Source: Spirosoma sp. SC4-14
GTDB lineage: Bacteria > Bacteroidota > Bacteroidia > Cytophagales > Spirosomataceae
DNA: 64,000 bases
Reading direction: 5' to 3'
Assembly: GCF_037201965.1 (NCBI RefSeq)
Contig: NZ_CP147518.1
Coordinates: 4,953,001-5,017,000 of the forward strand
Part shown: positions 8,915 to 16,837 of the stretch, one piece after another
Layout of the letters: each line of letters starts with the position of its first letter
Position numbering within the stretch: the first letter of the stretch is position 1
Position numbers and translations under genes: made by a program
The notes under the pieces: model-generated
What the model was told of the DNA's origin: nothing
Database searches by the model: none
The model's input: the letters and a program-made list of their open reading frames with translations, nothing else

Positions 8915-10021
8915 TTAATTCCAGTCAATCGTTACTTTTCGGCCCGTGTCGACTGCCTGCAAAATGGCTCCAATCAGTTTCATGTCTTTCCAGCCTTCTT
9001 CGCCAGAGGCCAGCGGTTTCGTATTATCCCGAATCGACTCAACAAAGGCATCCATCTGGGCAATCTGCTGAAAACGGGGTGATGCAACATCCATTGCCCC
9101 TTTGCTTGTAATGCCCTGCGCACCGGTTGCGTTATAGGCAGGTTCCAGTTTGAACCAGCCCCGTTCGCCCGTTGCATAGAGCCGGTCGATGTAAGATGAA
9201 TAAGTTGTCCGGCAATCGGCAATGGTTCCACCGGGAAACTCAAACTGCCAGAACACCATTTCATGAACGTCTTTAAAATGTACTTTATCGAAGGTAAAGG
9301 CCTGGGCAGTCACGCTAACCGGATCGAGATTAAGCGTTCGGCGAGCCCCCTGAATAGCATATACGCCTAAATCCATAATGGCTCCACCTCCGCCTATCTT
9401 CTTGTCGAGTCGCCACGAGTTTGGGCCCGGCACCGTAAAGCCCAGCGCCGACTCAATCACTTTCACATGGCCAAAAGCATTTTCGGTAGCCAACCGACGC
9501 ATTTCCAGATGATGCGGTTCAAAATAGAGCCGGTAGCCAACCGATAGTTGCACTCCGGCTTTGTTGCAGGCCGTAATCATCTGCCGGGCTTCTTCGGCAT
9601 TCATCGCCATCGGCTTTTCGCAGATAACATGCTTACCCGCCTGAGCCGCCCGAATGGTGTATTCGGCGTGTAGGAAATTGGGCAGCACAACATAGATAAT
9701 GTCGATATCGGGGTTGTTCCGAATCTGGTCGAATGTCTGGTAACTGTAGCTATTTTTGGCTGGAATAGTGTATTTCTCCATCCAGGATTTAGCTTTCTCA
9801 GGCGTTCCGGTTACGATACCGGCCAGGTAGCAGTTTTGTGTTTCGAGCAATGCAGGTGCTAGCTGGTTGGTGGCATAGTTACCTAATCCCACCAGAGCAA
9901 CACCTAGCTTTTTGGGAGCCGGTTGTTCAGCCAGCAATCCTGATGGCTTAGCGAACATCCCCCCCACTGCCAGTGTAAGGGTCTGCAATGTGGTTCGACG
10001 TGAGATCCGGGTAGCCATCAT
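8915..10021 (-). CDS. Tat-exported Gfo/Idh/MocA-family NAD(P)-dependent oxidoreductase
   Basis: 368 residues. The N-terminus MMATRISRRTTLQTLTLAVGG has a twin-arginine signal (SRRTTL) and a hydrophobic stretch, so the folded protein is likely exported with its cofactor. The Rossmann domain starts at GVALVGLGNYATNQLAP. The family motif HVICEKPMAMNAEEA is present, with the conserved EKP lysine, and IGGGGAIMDLGVYAIQGAR carries the substrate-domain GGG..D.G.Y motif. Members act on sugars or inositols, often glucose-fructose-type substrates. Its start lies 7 bp after the stop of the upstream helicase gene, so the two are probably co-transcribed although functionally unrelated. Confidence 0.85.
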   Translation of the reverse strand: MMATRISRRTTLQTLTLAVGGMFAKPSGLLAEQPAPKKLGVALVGLGNYATNQLAPALLETQNCYLAGIVTGTPEKAKSWMEKYTIPAKNSYSYQTFDQIRNNPDIDIIYVVLPNFLHAEYTIRAAQAGKHVICEKPMAMNAEEARQMITACNKAGVQLSVGYRLYFEPHHLEMRRLATENAFGHVKVIESALGFTVPGPNSWRLDKKIGGGGAIMDLGVYAIQGARRTLNLDPVSVTAQAFTFDKVHFKDVHEMVFWQFEFPGGTIADCRTTYSSYIDRLYATGERGWFKLEPAYNATGAQGITSKGAMDVASPRFQQIAQMDAFVESIRDNTKPLASGEEGWKDMKLIGAILQAVDTGRKVTIDWN

Positions 10022-10028
10022 CGGGGTT

Positions 10029-11609
10029 TTATTCTTCTACTGTTGCTGGCACAACGGATTGTCCCTCAGGCTTTTCAGCAGCCGGACTCCGCCGACGTTT
10101 TTTCCGACGTTTAGGTTTGGTTTCGTCCTGCCCGTCAGCAGTTGCGGGCATTGGCAGACTCCCCTGCGGTTCGGCAACCTCAGCGTTCGGCACCGCAGCA
10201 ACAAGATCACCTTCTGGCCGAACCCGACGTTTCCTGTTCCGTTGTCGGCGTTTTTTACGTACGTCCGCCTGTTCTGCCGATTCGTCTGCCGTTTGCGTTA
10301 TCGCATCTGCCGTAAGTTCAGCAACGGGCTGCTGCAGAACACTGTGCACTTTCTTCCGTTTCTTATTCCGGCCTGCACTACCATCTTTCGATCGTTCTTC
10401 ACCGCGCGGTTTGTCTCCACGACCACCGTGAGATCGGCCACTATAGCGCCGGGGATCAAACACGGGCGATTTACCCATACCCAGCTCGTCGGTAATGGAT
10501 TGTTTTTCAATTTCACGCTCTATGAGTCGCTCGATCTTCACAATCCGGCTCTGATCCTGATCACTAATAAAGGTTATAGCGGTGCCCGTTGTGGCAGCCC
10601 GCGCGGTCCGGCCAATTCGGTGTACATAATCTTCGGCATCGCGGGGAATGTCGTAGTTCACGACATGCGTCAGGTTGTCGATATCGATTCCCCGCGACAA
10701 GACGTCGGTTGCTACCAGAATCGGGAAGGCTTTGTTTTTAAAGTCCCGTAACACCACCTCACGATCATCCTGATCGAGATCGGAGCTGATACCACGCGCT
10801 TCGTAGCCCAGCTTACTCAATGACCGAACAATGCTGTTGACCTCCGACTTACGCGACGTAAACAACACCATGCTTTGCACCGGTTTCTGGCTGTTTTTAA
10901 TCAAGTGTACGAGTAAGGGAAGTTTCTGACTATCGTAGGCCATATAAAACTGCTGATCGATACCGGCTGCCGGTTTGGAAACTGCCAATCGGATTTCTTC
11001 AGGATCAACCAGAATCTGCTTCGAGAACTCACGGATTTTATTAGGCATCGTAGCCGAGAAGAGCAGTGTTTGGCGCTTCGTTGGTAGTTTGGCCACTATA
11101 TTCAGAATGTCGTCCGAAAAGCCCATATCGAGCATTTTATCGGCTTCATCGAGCACCAGGTAGTCGATCTTATCGAACTTAACATACCCAAGCTGCATGT
11201 GGGCAATGAGTCGCCCAGGAGTCGCAATAATAATATCAGCACCTGTTTCAAGGGCTTTTCGCTGTTTGTCCCAGTCATCGCCCTTACCTCCGCCGTAAAT
11301 AGCAATGCTATTAGCCTGCACAAAGTAGCCAAATCCTTCGACCTGCTCATCAATTTGCTTGGCCAGTTCCCGCGTAGGAACAAGAATAAGCGTGCTGGTA
11401 TGGTCGTGATCGGCGTGTGAAATTCGATCGAGAAGTGGAATCAGGTAGGCGGCAGTTTTGCCGGTGCCGGTCTGAGCGCTGGCAATAAGGTCGCGCCCAG
11501 CAAGGATTTTCGGGATGGCCATCTCCTGTATGGGAGTAGCCTTTAAGTAGTTCATGGCGTCCACACCGGCCAGTAGGTCGTCGTGGAGATTAAATTCCTG
11601 AAATGTCAA
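10029..11609 (-). CDS. DEAD-box ATP-dependent RNA helicase, RhlE-like, with basic tail
   Basis: 526 residues. The helicase core (about 1-375) holds the Q motif (TPIQEMAIP), Walker A AQTGTGKT at 45-52, PTRELA, the DEAD box in VLDEADKML, SAT, and the C-terminal HRIGRTARA. The remaining 150 residues are low-complexity and rich in Lys/Arg (KKRKKVH, RKKRRQRNRKRR, KPKRRKKRRR), typical of RhlE/CsdA tails that bind RNA without specificity. Likely roles are ribosome assembly or RNA turnover in the cytoplasm. It is the first gene of a unit with the Gfo/Idh/MocA gene. A -7 box lies 70 bp upstream of the ATG. Confidence 0.9.
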   Translation of the reverse strand: MTFQEFNLHDDLLAGVDAMNYLKATPIQEMAIPKILAGRDLIASAQTGTGKTAAYLIPLLDRISHADHDHTSTLILVPTRELAKQIDEQVEGFGYFVQANSIAIYGGGKGDDWDKQRKALETGADIIIATPGRLIAHMQLGYVKFDKIDYLVLDEADKMLDMGFSDDILNIVAKLPTKRQTLLFSATMPNKIREFSKQILVDPEEIRLAVSKPAAGIDQQFYMAYDSQKLPLLVHLIKNSQKPVQSMVLFTSRKSEVNSIVRSLSKLGYEARGISSDLDQDDREVVLRDFKNKAFPILVATDVLSRGIDIDNLTHVVNYDIPRDAEDYVHRIGRTARAATTGTAITFISDQDQSRIVKIERLIEREIEKQSITDELGMGKSPVFDPRRYSGRSHGGRGDKPRGEERSKDGSAGRNKKRKKVHSVLQQPVAELTADAITQTADESAEQADVRKKRRQRNRKRRVRPEGDLVAAVPNAEVAEPQGSLPMPATADGQDETKPKRRKKRRRSPAAEKPEGQSVVPATVEE

Positions 11610-11679
11610 GGTAACAGCTAGTGAGGGTGAAAAACCGCTGACCTTGGTTTCTGGGTCAGCAAACCGCTTGATTTGGAAA

Positions 11680-11687
11680 CAAATATA
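11680..11687 (-). promoter_or_regulatory. Bacteroidota -7 promoter box for the DEAD-box helicase
   Basis: TATATTTG on the minus strand matches TAnnTTTG exactly and lies 70 bp upstream of the helicase ATG, leaving a 5' UTR of about 65 nt. Such UTRs are common for autoregulated cold-shock helicases, but no structure was established here. Confidence 0.5.
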
Positions 11688-11764
11688 ACGAAAAACAAAC
11701 TACTTATCCATCATTTTGCCGAGGTCAAAGGCGACATTCTTGCTATTTTCAGGCAATTATTGCC

Positions 11765-11772
11765 TACCTTTG
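11765..11772 (+). promoter_or_regulatory. Bacteroidota -7 promoter box of the his operon
   Basis: TACCTTTG matches TAnnTTTG exactly. It lies only 5 bp before the ATG of the histidine leader peptide, so transcription would start at or within a few bases of that ATG, suggesting a leaderless message. It is the best promoter candidate in the 390-bp gap between the helicase and hisG. Confidence 0.6.
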
Positions 11773-11777
11773 TGCTT

Positions 11778-11840
11778 ATGATCTCCCAACGGGCTACAGT
11801 TTCTCCTTTCCGACATCGTCGCTATCATCACGGCTGCTAA
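11778..11840 (+). CDS. hisL: Histidine-rich leader peptide of the his operon
   Basis: A 20-residue reading frame, ATG at 11778 to TAA at 11838, ending in FRHRRYHHGC: three His, three Arg and a Tyr within ten codons. It begins directly after a consensus -7 box and lies 160 bp upstream of hisG. This is the arrangement of an attenuation leader, where ribosome stalling at His codons under charged-tRNA(His) shortage controls the downstream structural genes. A small hairpin, CGGCT-GCTA-AGCCG (11831-11844), overlaps the stop codon. I could not find a convincing competing terminator with a T-run between 11845 and 12000, so the RNA mechanism is open. Confidence 0.7.
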   Translation: MISQRATVSPFRHRRYHHGC

Positions 11841-12000
11841 GCCGCTGTTTCCTACTTATCCCGTACTTTTGCTCCAGCATTGGCTAAGCAAATCCCGATA
11901 GAAAATCTCATTCGACGATTAGCTTATCATTCACAATCAACGAACTACGGACTGTATTCAATGAATTACCTATCCTAAGTCGTATATCATATACCCAGTA
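11841..12000 (+). promoter_or_regulatory. his operon leader region between leader peptide and hisG
   Basis: A 160-bp transcribed spacer. It holds the direct repeat GGCT(G)CTAAGC/GGCTAAGC (about 11832 and 11882) and a weak possible pairing of TAAGC (11885) with GCTTA (about 11922). No strong terminator hairpin with a U-tract is visible, so control could use translation, Rho, or a structure not seen by eye. Confidence 0.4.
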
Positions 12001-12861
12001 ATGTCTTCTGTATTACGTATTGCCCTACAAAAATCCGGTCGGCTGAGCGAAGATTCGTACCAGCTTTTCAAAGAATGTGGTATCCGTTTCGATTACGGGA
12101 CCGGTAAACTCAAATCTGTTTCGTCGAATTTTCCCGCCGAATTCCTGTTTCTTCGCGACGACGATATCCCTGGTTACGTAGACGATGGCGTGGCCGACCT
12201 TGGTATTGTTGGTGAAAATGTGGCCGTTGAAACGGCCCGGCAGGTAACCATCATTCATAAGCTCGGTTTCTCGAAATGCCGTTTGTCAATCGCTATTCCG
12301 CGTGGCAGCGACTGGGCGGGCATTAAGAGTCTGGATGGCAAAAACATTGCCACTTCCTACCCCAATTTACTTGGTCAGTATCTGGCAGATCAGGAAGTTC
12401 GGGCCAATATTCACGAAATTAGCGGGTCGGTTGAGATTGCTCCAAGCATCGGACTGGCCGAAGCCGTTTGCGATATTGTCAGCTCAGGAAGCACGCTTTT
12501 GAGCAATGGCTTAAAGGAAGTAGAAACAATTTTCCGCTCCGAAGCCATCCTGATTGCCCGCCCCGACCTGGCAGCCGACAAGCAGGCATTAGTTGATAAA
12601 CTGCTGTTCAGAATTAAATCGGTACAGGCTGCCAAGAACAACAAGTACATTGTTCTGAATGCACCCAACCATGCCCTCGATCAAATTACGGCCCTCCTGC
12701 CCGGTATGAAAAGCCCGACCGTAACACCATTGGCTACCGAAGGCTGGAGTTCCGTTCATTCGGTATTAAACGAAAATGAATTCTGGGAAAACATTGAAGC
12801 CATTCGGGCCGCTGGAGCTGAAGGTATTCTGGTTATTCCGATTGAGAAAATGATTTATTAG
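12001..12861 (+). CDS. hisG: ATP phosphoribosyltransferase (long form)
   Basis: 286 residues, first step of histidine synthesis: ATP + PRPP to phosphoribosyl-ATP. The start LRIALQKSGRLSEDSYQLF is typical. ADLGIVGENV and DIVSSGSTLLSNGLKEVE match the PRPP-binding catalytic domain. The C-terminal HisG_C regulatory domain (about 210-286) makes this the hexameric long form, which is feedback-inhibited by histidine. It leads the operon and is followed 1 bp later by hisD. Confidence 0.95.
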   Translation: MSSVLRIALQKSGRLSEDSYQLFKECGIRFDYGTGKLKSVSSNFPAEFLFLRDDDIPGYVDDGVADLGIVGENVAVETARQVTIIHKLGFSKCRLSIAIPRGSDWAGIKSLDGKNIATSYPNLLGQYLADQEVRANIHEISGSVEIAPSIGLAEAVCDIVSSGSTLLSNGLKEVETIFRSEAILIARPDLAADKQALVDKLLFRIKSVQAAKNNKYIVLNAPNHALDQITALLPGMKSPTVTPLATEGWSSVHSVLNENEFWENIEAIRAAGAEGILVIPIEKMIY

Positions 12862-12862
12862 A

Positions 12863-14152
12863 ATGAATATCATTCCTTTTCCTAACCGAGCCGATTGGCC
12901 TGCGTTGCTGGCTCGGCCGGTGCAATCTACGCAACAGATCGAAGCGGCCGTTGCCCCTATTCTGGCTCAGGTCAGAAACGGGGGCGATTCGGCTCTGCTC
13001 GAACTGGCGCAAAAATTCGATAAGGTCGATTTGTCGGCCATGGGTCTGGAAGTACCTCTAACCGAACTCGATACTGCCGAGTTAGCACTTAGCGATGAAT
13101 TAAAAGCCGCCATTCGTCAGGCTTATCAAAATATCCGCACCTTTCACGAACAGCAGAAACAACCCATCGAAAAAATTGAGACCATGCCTGGTGTTGTGTG
13201 CTGGCGCAAAAGCGTGGGCATCGAAAAGGTGGGACTTTATATTCCGGGCGGTACGGCTCCGCTGTTCAGTACGGTGCTGATGCTGGGCGTTCCGGCCCAA
13301 CTGGCAGGCTGTCGTGAAGTTGTTCTCTGTACGCCAAGCAATCACCCGGCAATTTACTTTGCCGCTAAACTCGTTGGCATTACCAAAGTTTTTCGGATTG
13401 GTGGCGCACAGGCTATTGCTGCTATGGCATACGGCACAGAATCGGTCCCGCAGGTTTATAAGATTTTCGGCCCCGGCAACCAATACGTTACGGCAGCCAA
13501 AATGTTGGTTGCCAAAGAAGGGATGGCAATCGATATGCCCGCCGGACCGAGCGAAGTGGCAATTTATGCCGACGATTCGGCTATACCGGCGTTTGTTGCG
13601 GCTGATTTGCTCTCACAGGCCGAACATGGCGCAGATAGTCAGGTGTTGCTCGTCTCGACCAGCAAACGACTTATTGAACTGGTCAATCTCGTTTTGCCAA
13701 CTCAGCTCAATAAATTGCCCCGTCGCGACTTGGCCGAAAAGGCCCTGGGTAATAGCAAAGCGATTCTGGTTGATTCACAGGCCGACGCCATTGATCTGTT
13801 AAATGCCTACGCAGCCGAGCATCTGATTCTGAGCATTGAGCATGCTGAGGTAGTAGCCGATAAGATCATTAATGCCGGGTCAATTTTTCTGGGCAATTAC
13901 ACGCCCGAATCGGCAGGCGATTATGCTTCGGGAACCAACCATACCCTGCCAACAAATGGATTTGCGCGCGCCTACAGTGGGGTTTCGCTCGATAGCTTCG
14001 TCAAGAAAATTACGGTGCAACATATCACGCCCAGCGGTTTGCAGCATGTTGGGCCTGTTGTTGAAGCAATGGCCGAAGCCGAATCGCTCGATGCGCATAA
14101 ACGGGCCGTTAGCCTCCGGCTGGCTAGTCTGAACGAAGCAAAACCAGCCTGA
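12863..14152 (+). CDS. hisD: Histidinol dehydrogenase
   Basis: 429 residues, the normal length. It performs the final two NAD+-dependent oxidations of L-histidinol to histidine. The motifs GLYIPGGTAPLFSTVLMLGVPA, FGPGNQYVTAAK, DMPAGPSEV and LLSQAEHGADSQVLL (zinc-binding Gln/His) are present. AAEHLILSIEHAE and GDYASGTNHTLPTNGFAR are the C-terminal signatures. Its ATG is 1 bp after the hisG stop, which implies translational coupling. Confidence 0.95.
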   Translation: MNIIPFPNRADWPALLARPVQSTQQIEAAVAPILAQVRNGGDSALLELAQKFDKVDLSAMGLEVPLTELDTAELALSDELKAAIRQAYQNIRTFHEQQKQPIEKIETMPGVVCWRKSVGIEKVGLYIPGGTAPLFSTVLMLGVPAQLAGCREVVLCTPSNHPAIYFAAKLVGITKVFRIGGAQAIAAMAYGTESVPQVYKIFGPGNQYVTAAKMLVAKEGMAIDMPAGPSEVAIYADDSAIPAFVAADLLSQAEHGADSQVLLVSTSKRLIELVNLVLPTQLNKLPRRDLAEKALGNSKAILVDSQADAIDLLNAYAAEHLILSIEHAEVVADKIINAGSIFLGNYTPESAGDYASGTNHTLPTNGFARAYSGVSLDSFVKKITVQHITPSGLQHVGPVVEAMAEAESLDAHKRAVSLRLASLNEAKPA

Positions 14153-14182
14153 TTTTGTTATCTTACTGAAAACAAGAACGCT

Positions 14183-14425
14183 ATGGAGCAGTTATTGATT
14201 GAAGTAGATACGCCACAAGACAAGGCACTATTGCTTGCCTTATTACCGCGCTTAAATGCCCGAGTTGTTAACCAGGAAAGTATCGACAAGAAAAAGGAAG
14301 ATTTTCTGGAAATGGCGGAAACTATTGCGGCAAAAGGAGGTATAGGCGACTCTTTCGGCGATCTATCCGACTGGCAACGGGAAATTCGTAGTTGGGATCA
14401 GGTACTTGACAGTCGTGAAGAATGA
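14183..14425 (+). CDS. Antitoxin of a VapBC-like module
   Basis: 80 residues, acidic, with an N-terminal beta-like stretch (MEQLLIEVDTPQDKALLLALLPRLNA) and a helical acidic C-terminus ending WDQVLDSREE. Small proteins of this kind precede PIN toxins in many Cytophagales genomes; the family name is not certain. The reading frame appears intact. Its TGA overlaps the toxin ATG (AATGA at 14422-14425), the classic coupled antitoxin-toxin arrangement. It starts 30 bp after hisD on the same strand, so it would be expressed from the his promoter unless it has its own. Confidence 0.7.
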   Translation: MEQLLIEVDTPQDKALLLALLPRLNARVVNQESIDKKKEDFLEMAETIAAKGGIGDSFGDLSDWQREIRSWDQVLDSREE

Positions 14426-14759
14426 TTCTAGACAGTAACATCCTGATTTACCTTGTTCAGCCAGAATATAGCTCTTTACGGCTTTATCTTGCCCAACGCA
14501 AAGACACGCCTTTTGTTTCGCTCATTACAAAACTAGAAGTATTGGGGTTTCACCGACTTCGATCAGACCACAACCTAGAGCTAGAACGGCTTCTGGCGGC
14601 CGCTTTCATGCTACCCATTTCGGAAGAAATTATTACCGAAGCGATTCGATTATTGCTGCTACGGCCCTTTTCTATAAAAAGCCTCTCCTCACTAATAACA
14701 GTACTGATTTTGAAGACATCGCCGGATTAGAAATCATTCCGCTGTACTCTATTGGGTAA
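14422..14759 (+). pseudogene. PIN-domain (VapC-like) toxin, broken by internal deletion and frameshift
   Basis: The first 76 codons encode a normal PIN N-terminus: MILDSNILIY with the first catalytic Asp (D4), and SLITKLEVLG with the catalytic Glu (E39). After ISEEIITEAIRL the frame becomes nonsense and stops at 14730. The expected C-terminus is intact in the +2 frame from 14652 to the TAA at 14757: IAATALFYKKPLLTNNSTDF and so on. Joining both gives about 111 residues against a usual 125 or so, and the missing piece is the RxxxxxxLGDA helix with the third catalytic acid. So 12-15 codons were deleted with a frameshift, and the RNase active site is destroyed. Confidence 0.8.
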
Positions 14760-14777
14760 GGCTCTATACCATTCATT

Positions 14778-15962
14778 ATGTTCGATCTCGCCACGCTTCG
14801 CGCCGAAACACCCGGCACTCAACACGTTGCCCATTTCAATAACGCAGGGGCGTCGTTGATGCCACAACCCATTATCGATGCCATAACGAACCATATTGCG
14901 CTCGAAGCCGAAATGGGTGGTTACGAAGCCGCTGAGGCCCGGAAAGAGGCCATACAGGATTTCTATGCGGCTACGGCCGATTTACTCAACACAACCGCCA
15001 ATCATATTGCGGCTACATCCAGCGCAACCGATGCCTATTCGCGGGCGCTGTCGTCGATTCCGTTCGAGCGGGGCGATGTGATCCTGACTACTATTAACGA
15101 TTATGTTTCCAATCAGATCGCATTTCTGTCGTTGCAAAAGCGATTCGGTGTTAAGATCGTACGGGCTCAGGATGATCCGCTTGGTGGGGTTTCGGTAAGC
15201 GACATGGCCCATAAAATGAAATCACTTCGGCCGAAACTGGTTGCCGTTACACACGTACCGACTAATTCGGGGTTGATCCAGCCCGTGGAAGCAGTTGGCC
15301 AGCTCTGTCAGGAACATACCATACTCTACCTGGTCGACGCCTGCCAGTCGGTTGGTCAGTTGCCGGTGGATGTCGCACAAATCCACTGCGATTTTCTGAC
15401 GGCTACCTGCCGAAAATTTCTGCGCGGGCCACGTGGCATGGGGTTTCTGTACGCTTCCGATAAAGTACTATCGAGCAAACTGGCCCCACTGTTTATCGAC
15501 CTACACGGCGCTTCCTGGGACTCGGCCAACACATACAGCCTGACACCAACTGCCCAGCGGTTTGAGGATTGGGAGTTTCCTCATGCGCTCGTTTTGGGTG
15601 CTGCGGCTGCGCATCGCTATGCCCTGACCGTTGGTCTGGAAACCATTGCCCAACGCAACACGATTCTTAGTGAACTACTGATCAATCAACTCGTTGAACT
15701 GCCCGGCGTACGGCTTCTCGACGAAGGCGAACGACTGGCCAGCATCATCACAATGTTCAGTGAGCGTAAATCGGCCGCCGATTTAAAAGCTGGTTTGCAG
15801 GCAGAACGCATCAACACATCGTTAAGTACGCACGGTGCGGCTATTCTGGATTATGACCGAAAAGGAATGAAAACAGCCGCCCTCCGAATTTCGCCCCATT
15901 ATTACAACACCGAAGCCGAAATCAATACGCTGGTCGAAGCGCTCAAACAGTTACTCGCGTAG
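14778..15962 (+). CDS. Class V PLP-dependent aminotransferase (cysteine desulfurase/epimerase-like)
   Basis: 394 residues, cytoplasmic. Fold-type I PLP enzyme: FNNAGASLMPQPI near the N-terminus, then VDACQSVGQLPVDVAQIHCDF with the Asp that contacts the PLP pyridine, then CRKFLRGPRGMGFLYAS with Lys213 as the predicted Schiff-base lysine. The motif is closer to isopenicillin N epimerase-like and kynureninase-like members than to IscS, which carries an active-site Cys loop I do not see. The substrate is unknown. It starts 18 bp after the ancestral end of the PIN toxin, within the his transcription unit. Confidence 0.85.
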   Translation: MFDLATLRAETPGTQHVAHFNNAGASLMPQPIIDAITNHIALEAEMGGYEAAEARKEAIQDFYAATADLLNTTANHIAATSSATDAYSRALSSIPFERGDVILTTINDYVSNQIAFLSLQKRFGVKIVRAQDDPLGGVSVSDMAHKMKSLRPKLVAVTHVPTNSGLIQPVEAVGQLCQEHTILYLVDACQSVGQLPVDVAQIHCDFLTATCRKFLRGPRGMGFLYASDKVLSSKLAPLFIDLHGASWDSANTYSLTPTAQRFEDWEFPHALVLGAAAAHRYALTVGLETIAQRNTILSELLINQLVELPGVRLLDEGERLASIITMFSERKSAADLKAGLQAERINTSLSTHGAAILDYDRKGMKTAALRISPHYYNTEAEINTLVEALKQLLA

Positions 15963-15986
15963 CGCAGAGCTTATTCAATTTTGATT

Positions 15987-16493
15987 ATGAAACACCTGTC
16001 CGATCTATTGCTTTTAGGCGATCCTCGTTTATACGAAACCTGCGAACCGGTGCTGGAGTCGGAGCTACCTCTGGTTGCTGGCTGGGTTGCCGATCTGCAC
16101 AACGTGATGGAAGAGATCCGGGCAAAATATAAGTTCGGGCGGGGGATTGCTGCGCCCCAGTTGGGCATTATGAAACGGCTGATCTACCTGAATGTCGACC
16201 GTCCGCAAGTTATTATCAATCCTGAATTGAAAAGCGTCAGCGACGATACCGACCAACTCTGGGACGACTGTATGAGTTTTCCAAACCTGCTGGTACGTGT
16301 ACGAAGACATCGAACGCTGACGTTGTCGTATCGGGACGAACATTGGCAACCGCATGAGTGGGACGTAACCGACTGGGGCCTTTCGGAGCTGATTCAGCAC
16401 GAATATGATCACCTGAACGGCGTTCTTTGCACGATGCGTGCCATCGATGCGCAATCGTTTCGCTGGCGTCCAACGCCCGATCCGAAGGCGTAA
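15987..16493 (+). CDS. Peptide deformylase-family protein with altered motif 2
   Basis: 168 residues from the ATG at 15987. Motif 1 GRGIAAPQLG and motif 3 HEYDHL (H138, E139, H142) are canonical for the Fe/Zn metalloprotease that removes N-terminal formyl groups. Motif 2 reads DDCMSFP with ligand Cys95, instead of the usual EGCLS. All metal ligands and the catalytic Glu are kept, so activity is possible, but substrate handling may differ from the housekeeping enzyme. The C-terminus SFRWRPTPDPKA is short. It is placed 24 bp after the aminotransferase. A second, canonical def elsewhere would support a specialised role. Confidence 0.85.
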   Translation: MKHLSDLLLLGDPRLYETCEPVLESELPLVAGWVADLHNVMEEIRAKYKFGRGIAAPQLGIMKRLIYLNVDRPQVIINPELKSVSDDTDQLWDDCMSFPNLLVRVRRHRTLTLSYRDEHWQPHEWDVTDWGLSELIQHEYDHLNGVLCTMRAIDAQSFRWRPTPDPKA

Positions 16494-16556
16494 ACGACGG
16501 CTCTCTTTTGCCGCCACAGAAAAATGACTTTATTTTTACGGAAATAATTCTCAGTT

Positions 16557-16837
16557 ATGACAGTACTAGCCATTGTGAATCGACTGGGGGAGCAACAGAT
16601 ACTGGGGCAAACTATTCGTAATGAAGCCGATCTGATGGGCCTTATTGAACAGGGAATTTCTAAAGCAACCATTCGTTATTTAGCTGATTCACGGGAGATT
16701 GACCCCAAAGAATTAATGAATTATCTGCCCGTTACGGCCCATAATCTCCAGCGGTATCAGGAACACGATCGACTGAGCGAAATTGTTTCCGATCATATGG
16801 TAGCGCTGGCCGAGTTGAGCACGGAATTTTTGCCTAA
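16557..16837 (+). pseudogene. Xre/DUF2384-type antitoxin of a RES module, broken by internal deletion
   Basis: The first 86 or so codons encode the N-terminal helical part of an Xre/ParS-like antitoxin (GISKATIRYLADSREIDPKEL, then LQRYQEHDRLSEIVSDHMVALAEL). The frame then runs on into toxin sequence and stops at 16877. The family's C-terminal end, EHGIFA followed by TAA, is present in the +2 frame at about 16817-16837, with TAATG overlapping the toxin start. The intervening toxin-binding part (usually 50-60 residues) is deleted. The antitoxin is therefore unlikely to neutralise anything. Confidence 0.75.

Noticed and set aside
9912-10751. A 279-codon open frame on the plus strand opposite the DEAD-box helicase tail
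   Set aside because: Long because the Lys/Arg-rich repeat region of the helicase avoids stops in this frame; the product is Phe/Arg/Thr-rich with no known domain.
11841-12000. Classic Rho-independent attenuator ahead of hisG
   Set aside because: No GC-rich stem with a U-tract was found; only weak or repeated segments are present.
14422-14759. Programmed frameshift in the PIN gene
   Set aside because: The conserved LGDA helix is absent in all frames, so a frameshift alone would not restore the protein; a deletion explains it better.
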